This document shows, one piece after another, positions 13,944 to 15,676 of a stretch of 15,676 bases of DNA. Below the pieces are notes generated by a model that was not told where the DNA came from, ran no database searches, and saw only the letters and a program-made list of their open reading frames with translations. The stretch comes from Actinophytocola sp050699915. GTDB taxonomy: Bacteria; Actinomycetota; Actinomycetes; Mycobacteriales; Pseudonocardiaceae. Where the stretch lies: the NCBI RefSeq assembly GCF_050699915.1, contig NZ_JBOHGA010000154.1:1-15676 (forward strand). Reading direction: 5' to 3'. The number at the start of each line of letters is the position of its first letter. The stretch's first letter is position 1. Both the position numbers and the translations under genes were made by a program.

Positions 13944-14897
13944 CTACTCCAGCACGCGGACCGGTGTGCCGGCGTGGAACGCGGCGATGTCCTCGACGAT
14001 CTCGCGGAAGAACAGGTCGTACGTGTTCGCGCTGACGTAGCCCAGGTGTGGCGTCAGCACGGTGTTCGGCAGGGCGAGCAGCGGGTGGTCAGCGGGCAGC
14101 GGCTCGGTGTCGTACACGTCCAGGCCCGCACCCGCGATCCGGTCCGACGACAGCGCCTCGACCAGCGCCGACTCGTCGACGATCGGGCCGCGGGACGTGT
14201 TCACCAGGTACGCGGACGGCTTCATCAGCGCCAGCTCGCGCGCGCCGACCAGGCCCCGTGTGCGCTCGCTCAGCCGCAGGTGCACGCTCACCACGTCCGA
14301 CGTCGACAGCAGCTCGTCGAACGGCACCGCCTCGACGCCGTGCGACCTGGCGTGCTCGGCGGTCAGGTTCTTGCTCCAGGCCACCACGCGCATGCCGAAC
14401 GCCTGCGCGACGGCCGCCACCCGCGTGCCGAGCCGGCCCAGGCCGAGCAGGCCGAGCGTCGCCCCGGCCAGGTCCGCACCCGGCGGCGACCCGGCCTGCC
14501 AACGGCCCGCGCGCATCTCGGCGTCGGCGGCCGGGACGCCCCGCGCCACCGCCAGGAGCAGCGCCCACGTCAGCTCGACCGTCGCCGTGGCGTTCGACGC
14601 CGTGCCGCACACCGTGATGCCCCGCGCCCGTGCCGCGGCCAGGTCGATCGCCGCGTTCGCCATGCCCGCGGTGACGATCAGCCGCAGGCGGGGCAGCCGG
14701 GCCAGCAACGAGCCCGGAAGTGGGGTCCGCTCGCGCATCGCGACCACGGCGTCGAAGTCCGCGAGCCGCTCGGCCAGCTCGTCGGCGTCCGCGATGTGCC
14801 GGGCGAACGTCGCCACGTCGACGTCGGCCGGCAGCGTGGCCCAGTACGAGTAGGACAGTGCGACGCGCTGGTAGTCGTCGAGTACGGCGATCCTCAT
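13944..14897 (-). CDS. D-2-hydroxyacid dehydrogenase family protein
   Basis: 317 residues. The NAD(P)-binding loop is GLGRLG (152-157). Catalytic residues of the D-isomer 2-hydroxyacid dehydrogenases are in place: R236 in LVNTSRGPIVDE, E265 in VYDTEPLP, and H284 in LTPHLGY. The substrate-domain segment VTAGMANAAIDLAAARARGITVCGT is typical of the subgroup that reduces 2-keto acids of uncertain identity. ATG 14897 lacks a ribosome site but a -10-like TAGGGT ends 6 bases upstream, so it is probably leaderless. It converges on the pirin gene, with only 6 bases between their stops. Substrate (for example glyoxylate, phosphoglycerate or another keto acid) cannot be told from sequence. Confidence 0.9.
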   Translation of the reverse strand: MRIAVLDDYQRVALSYSYWATLPADVDVATFARHIADADELAERLADFDAVVAMRERTPLPGSLLARLPRLRLIVTAGMANAAIDLAAARARGITVCGTASNATATVELTWALLLAVARGVPAADAEMRAGRWQAGSPPGADLAGATLGLLGLGRLGTRVAAVAQAFGMRVVAWSKNLTAEHARSHGVEAVPFDELLSTSDVVSVHLRLSERTRGLVGARELALMKPSAYLVNTSRGPIVDESALVEALSSDRIAGAGLDVYDTEPLPADHPLLALPNTVLTPHLGYVSANTYDLFFREIVEDIAAFHAGTPVRVLE

Positions 14898-14903
14898 CCG
14901 CGA

Positions 14904-14909
14904 ACCCTA
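14904..14909 (-). promoter_or_regulatory. -10 box of a leaderless promoter for the dehydrogenase gene
   Basis: On the minus strand TAGGGT (14909-14904) ends 6 bases before ATG 14897, and no ribosome site intervenes. Confidence 0.4.
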
Positions 14910-14975
14910 CGTCGACATCGCCGCCGGGCGGAGCTGAGAAGTCCCTGTGAACCCGGCCGCGGCGGGCACATAGCG

Positions 14976-15001
14976 GTTTTCGGTCGCGTTGAGAGAGGTA
15001 G
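14976..15001 (+). promoter_or_regulatory. Candidate SigB/SigF-type stress promoter
   Basis: GTTTT (14976-14980) and AGGTAG (14996-15001) are separated by about 15 bases, close to the general-stress sigma pattern GTTT-N14-16-GGGTAT. Transcription would start near 15008. The downstream gene encodes a general stress protein, which is consistent. Confidence 0.45.
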
Positions 15002-15028
15002 TACGACTTCACCTGGAGGTGACCCGAG

Positions 15029-15535
15029 ATGACGACAGCGTTCGCCCCGAACCCGTCGGCCATCAATCTGCCGACTCTGCCCGACGGCTGGCCGATCGGC
15101 TCCTACGACACGTACCGGGAGGCCCAGCGGGCCGTGGACCACCTGGCCGACAACGACTTCGCGGTTCAGGACGTCACGATCGTCGGCGTCGAGCCGATGC
15201 TCGTGGAGCGGGTGGCCGCGCGGCTCACCTGGGGCCGCGTGCTCGGCGGCGGCGCCGCGTCCGGCGCCTGGCTAGGCCTGTTCGTGGGCCTGCTGCTGAG
15301 CCTGTTCACGGCCGGCGCCGGGCTGTTCCCGATCCTGATCGGCCTGGTCTCCGGTGTCGCGTTCGGCATGGCATCGGCCGCGATGCGCTACGGCGCGACC
15401 CGCGGCCAGCGCGACTTCGTCTCACACAGCCAGCTCGTGGCGCGCCGCTACGACGTGCTGTGCAAGCCGCGCAACGCCGAGCTGGGCCGCAGCATGCTGG
15501 CCACCCTCACGATGAGCCCGGCCCCGGTCAGGTAA
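15029..15535 (+). CDS. YflT-like general stress protein with membrane segments
   Basis: 168 residues; ATG 15029 follows a perfect GGAGGT (15015-15020) at 8 bases. Residues about 22-60 match the general stress protein 17M/YflT N-terminal domain: PIGSYDTYREAQRAVDHLADNDFAVQDVTIVGVEP. Two glycine-rich hydrophobic segments follow (about 72-93 and 95-118: GGGAASGAWLGLFVGLLLSLF, FPILIGLVSGVAFGMASAAM), so it is probably anchored in the membrane. A cytoplasmic tail, RYDVLCKPRNAELGRSML, ends the protein. Actinobacteria carry several such proteins, usually under stress sigma control; a SigB-like promoter is seen upstream. Molecular function is unknown. Confidence 0.85.
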   Translation: MTTAFAPNPSAINLPTLPDGWPIGSYDTYREAQRAVDHLADNDFAVQDVTIVGVEPMLVERVAARLTWGRVLGGGAASGAWLGLFVGLLLSLFTAGAGLFPILIGLVSGVAFGMASAAMRYGATRGQRDFVSHSQLVARRYDVLCKPRNAELGRSMLATLTMSPAPVR

Positions 15536-15547
15536 CCCCCGAACGAC

Positions 15548-15581
15548 CCGCTGGTCCAGCGCAACCCCGCCGGACCAGCGG
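15548..15581. terminator. Strong inverted repeat after the stress gene, possible terminator
   Basis: CCGCTGGTCC (15548-15557) and GGACCAGCGG (15572-15581) form a perfect ten-base stem with a 14-base loop, starting 12 bases after the stop. No T run follows, as is usual for actinobacterial terminators. It could stop transcription from both sides. Confidence 0.6.
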
Positions 15582-15676
15582 TGTCCCGCATTGCCCGAAG
15601 TCTTGGACCACCCAACGCAACCCCAGGGGAACGTGACGCCAACCAGCCACAATCAACCCGGAAAGCCGAACCTCCC
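15582..15676. other. Non-coding tail of the window
   Basis: No gene with a supported start or codon bias is seen on either strand. The octamer GCAACCCC at 15617-15624 repeats one in the hairpin loop (15561-15568). The region is C-rich on the plus strand and may be the space before a gene lying beyond the edge. Confidence 0.4.

Noticed and set aside
13145..14035. Plus-strand frame across the pirin gene
   Set aside because: Low-complexity Arg/Ala-rich product with no motif; the pirin frame has the complete metal site.
13974..15032. 352-residue plus-strand frame antisense to the dehydrogenase gene
   Set aside because: The opposite strand carries GLGRLG and the R/E/H catalytic set; this frame has none.
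15422..15652. Minus-strand frames over the stress gene and the window tail
   Set aside because: No ribosome site or domain, and most of their length is antisense to the stress protein gene and crosses the strong inverted repeat.

Overview
The window is high-GC DNA with strong G/C preference at third codon positions, GTG starts, ATGA/GTGA stop-start overlaps and several apparently leaderless genes. This points to an actinomycete. Gene content and the recurring palindrome GTCCACWGTGGAC suggest a Pseudonocardiaceae-like organism, but that placement is an inference. No RNA genes, insertion sequences or CRISPR arrays were seen, and no stretch over 300 bases lacks a gene.

Region 1 (1-4980, minus strand) is a secreted polysaccharide-degradation locus. 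An internally shortened IclR-type regulator (4500-4952) precedes a large exported protein (1134-4392). That protein has a GH172 (DUF2961) catalytic region, a fibronectin type III module and FG-GAP repeats, and it is broken by a one-base frameshift near 2418. A second exported enzyme follows at 1-1126: a five-bladed beta-propeller glycosidase of the GH43/GH32 type, cut by the window edge. The two enzyme genes form an operon. A predicted promoter with a LacI-type operator over its start point lies at 4431-4477. By family knowledge the substrate would be a furanoside polymer such as D-arabinan or fructan.

Region 2 (5013-9335) is a 5-oxoproline (pyroglutamate) utilisation operon on the plus strand. 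It holds an MHS-family transporter, pxpA, and a fused pxpB-pxpC, all with overlapping stop and start codons. A FadR-type GntR regulator converges on its 3' end with a 19-base overlap. An exact match to the FadR-type operator pattern lies between the -35 and -10 boxes of the operon promoter.

Region 3 (9435-10711) holds a degraded Imm1-like immunity gene with one frameshift and one nonsense codon, and no toxin nearby. A second, apparently leaderless GntR regulator follows; its C-terminal half has unusually AT-rich codons and lacks metal-ligand histidines.

Region 4 (10743-15535) is housekeeping and accessory genes: two small membrane proteins, a DUF402 protein, a DUF4180 protein, a small YjdJ-type acetyltransferase coupled to a pirin, a convergent D-2-hydroxyacid dehydrogenase, and a YflT-like general stress protein behind a SigB-like promoter. 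The window ends in 141 non-coding bases with a strong inverted repeat.
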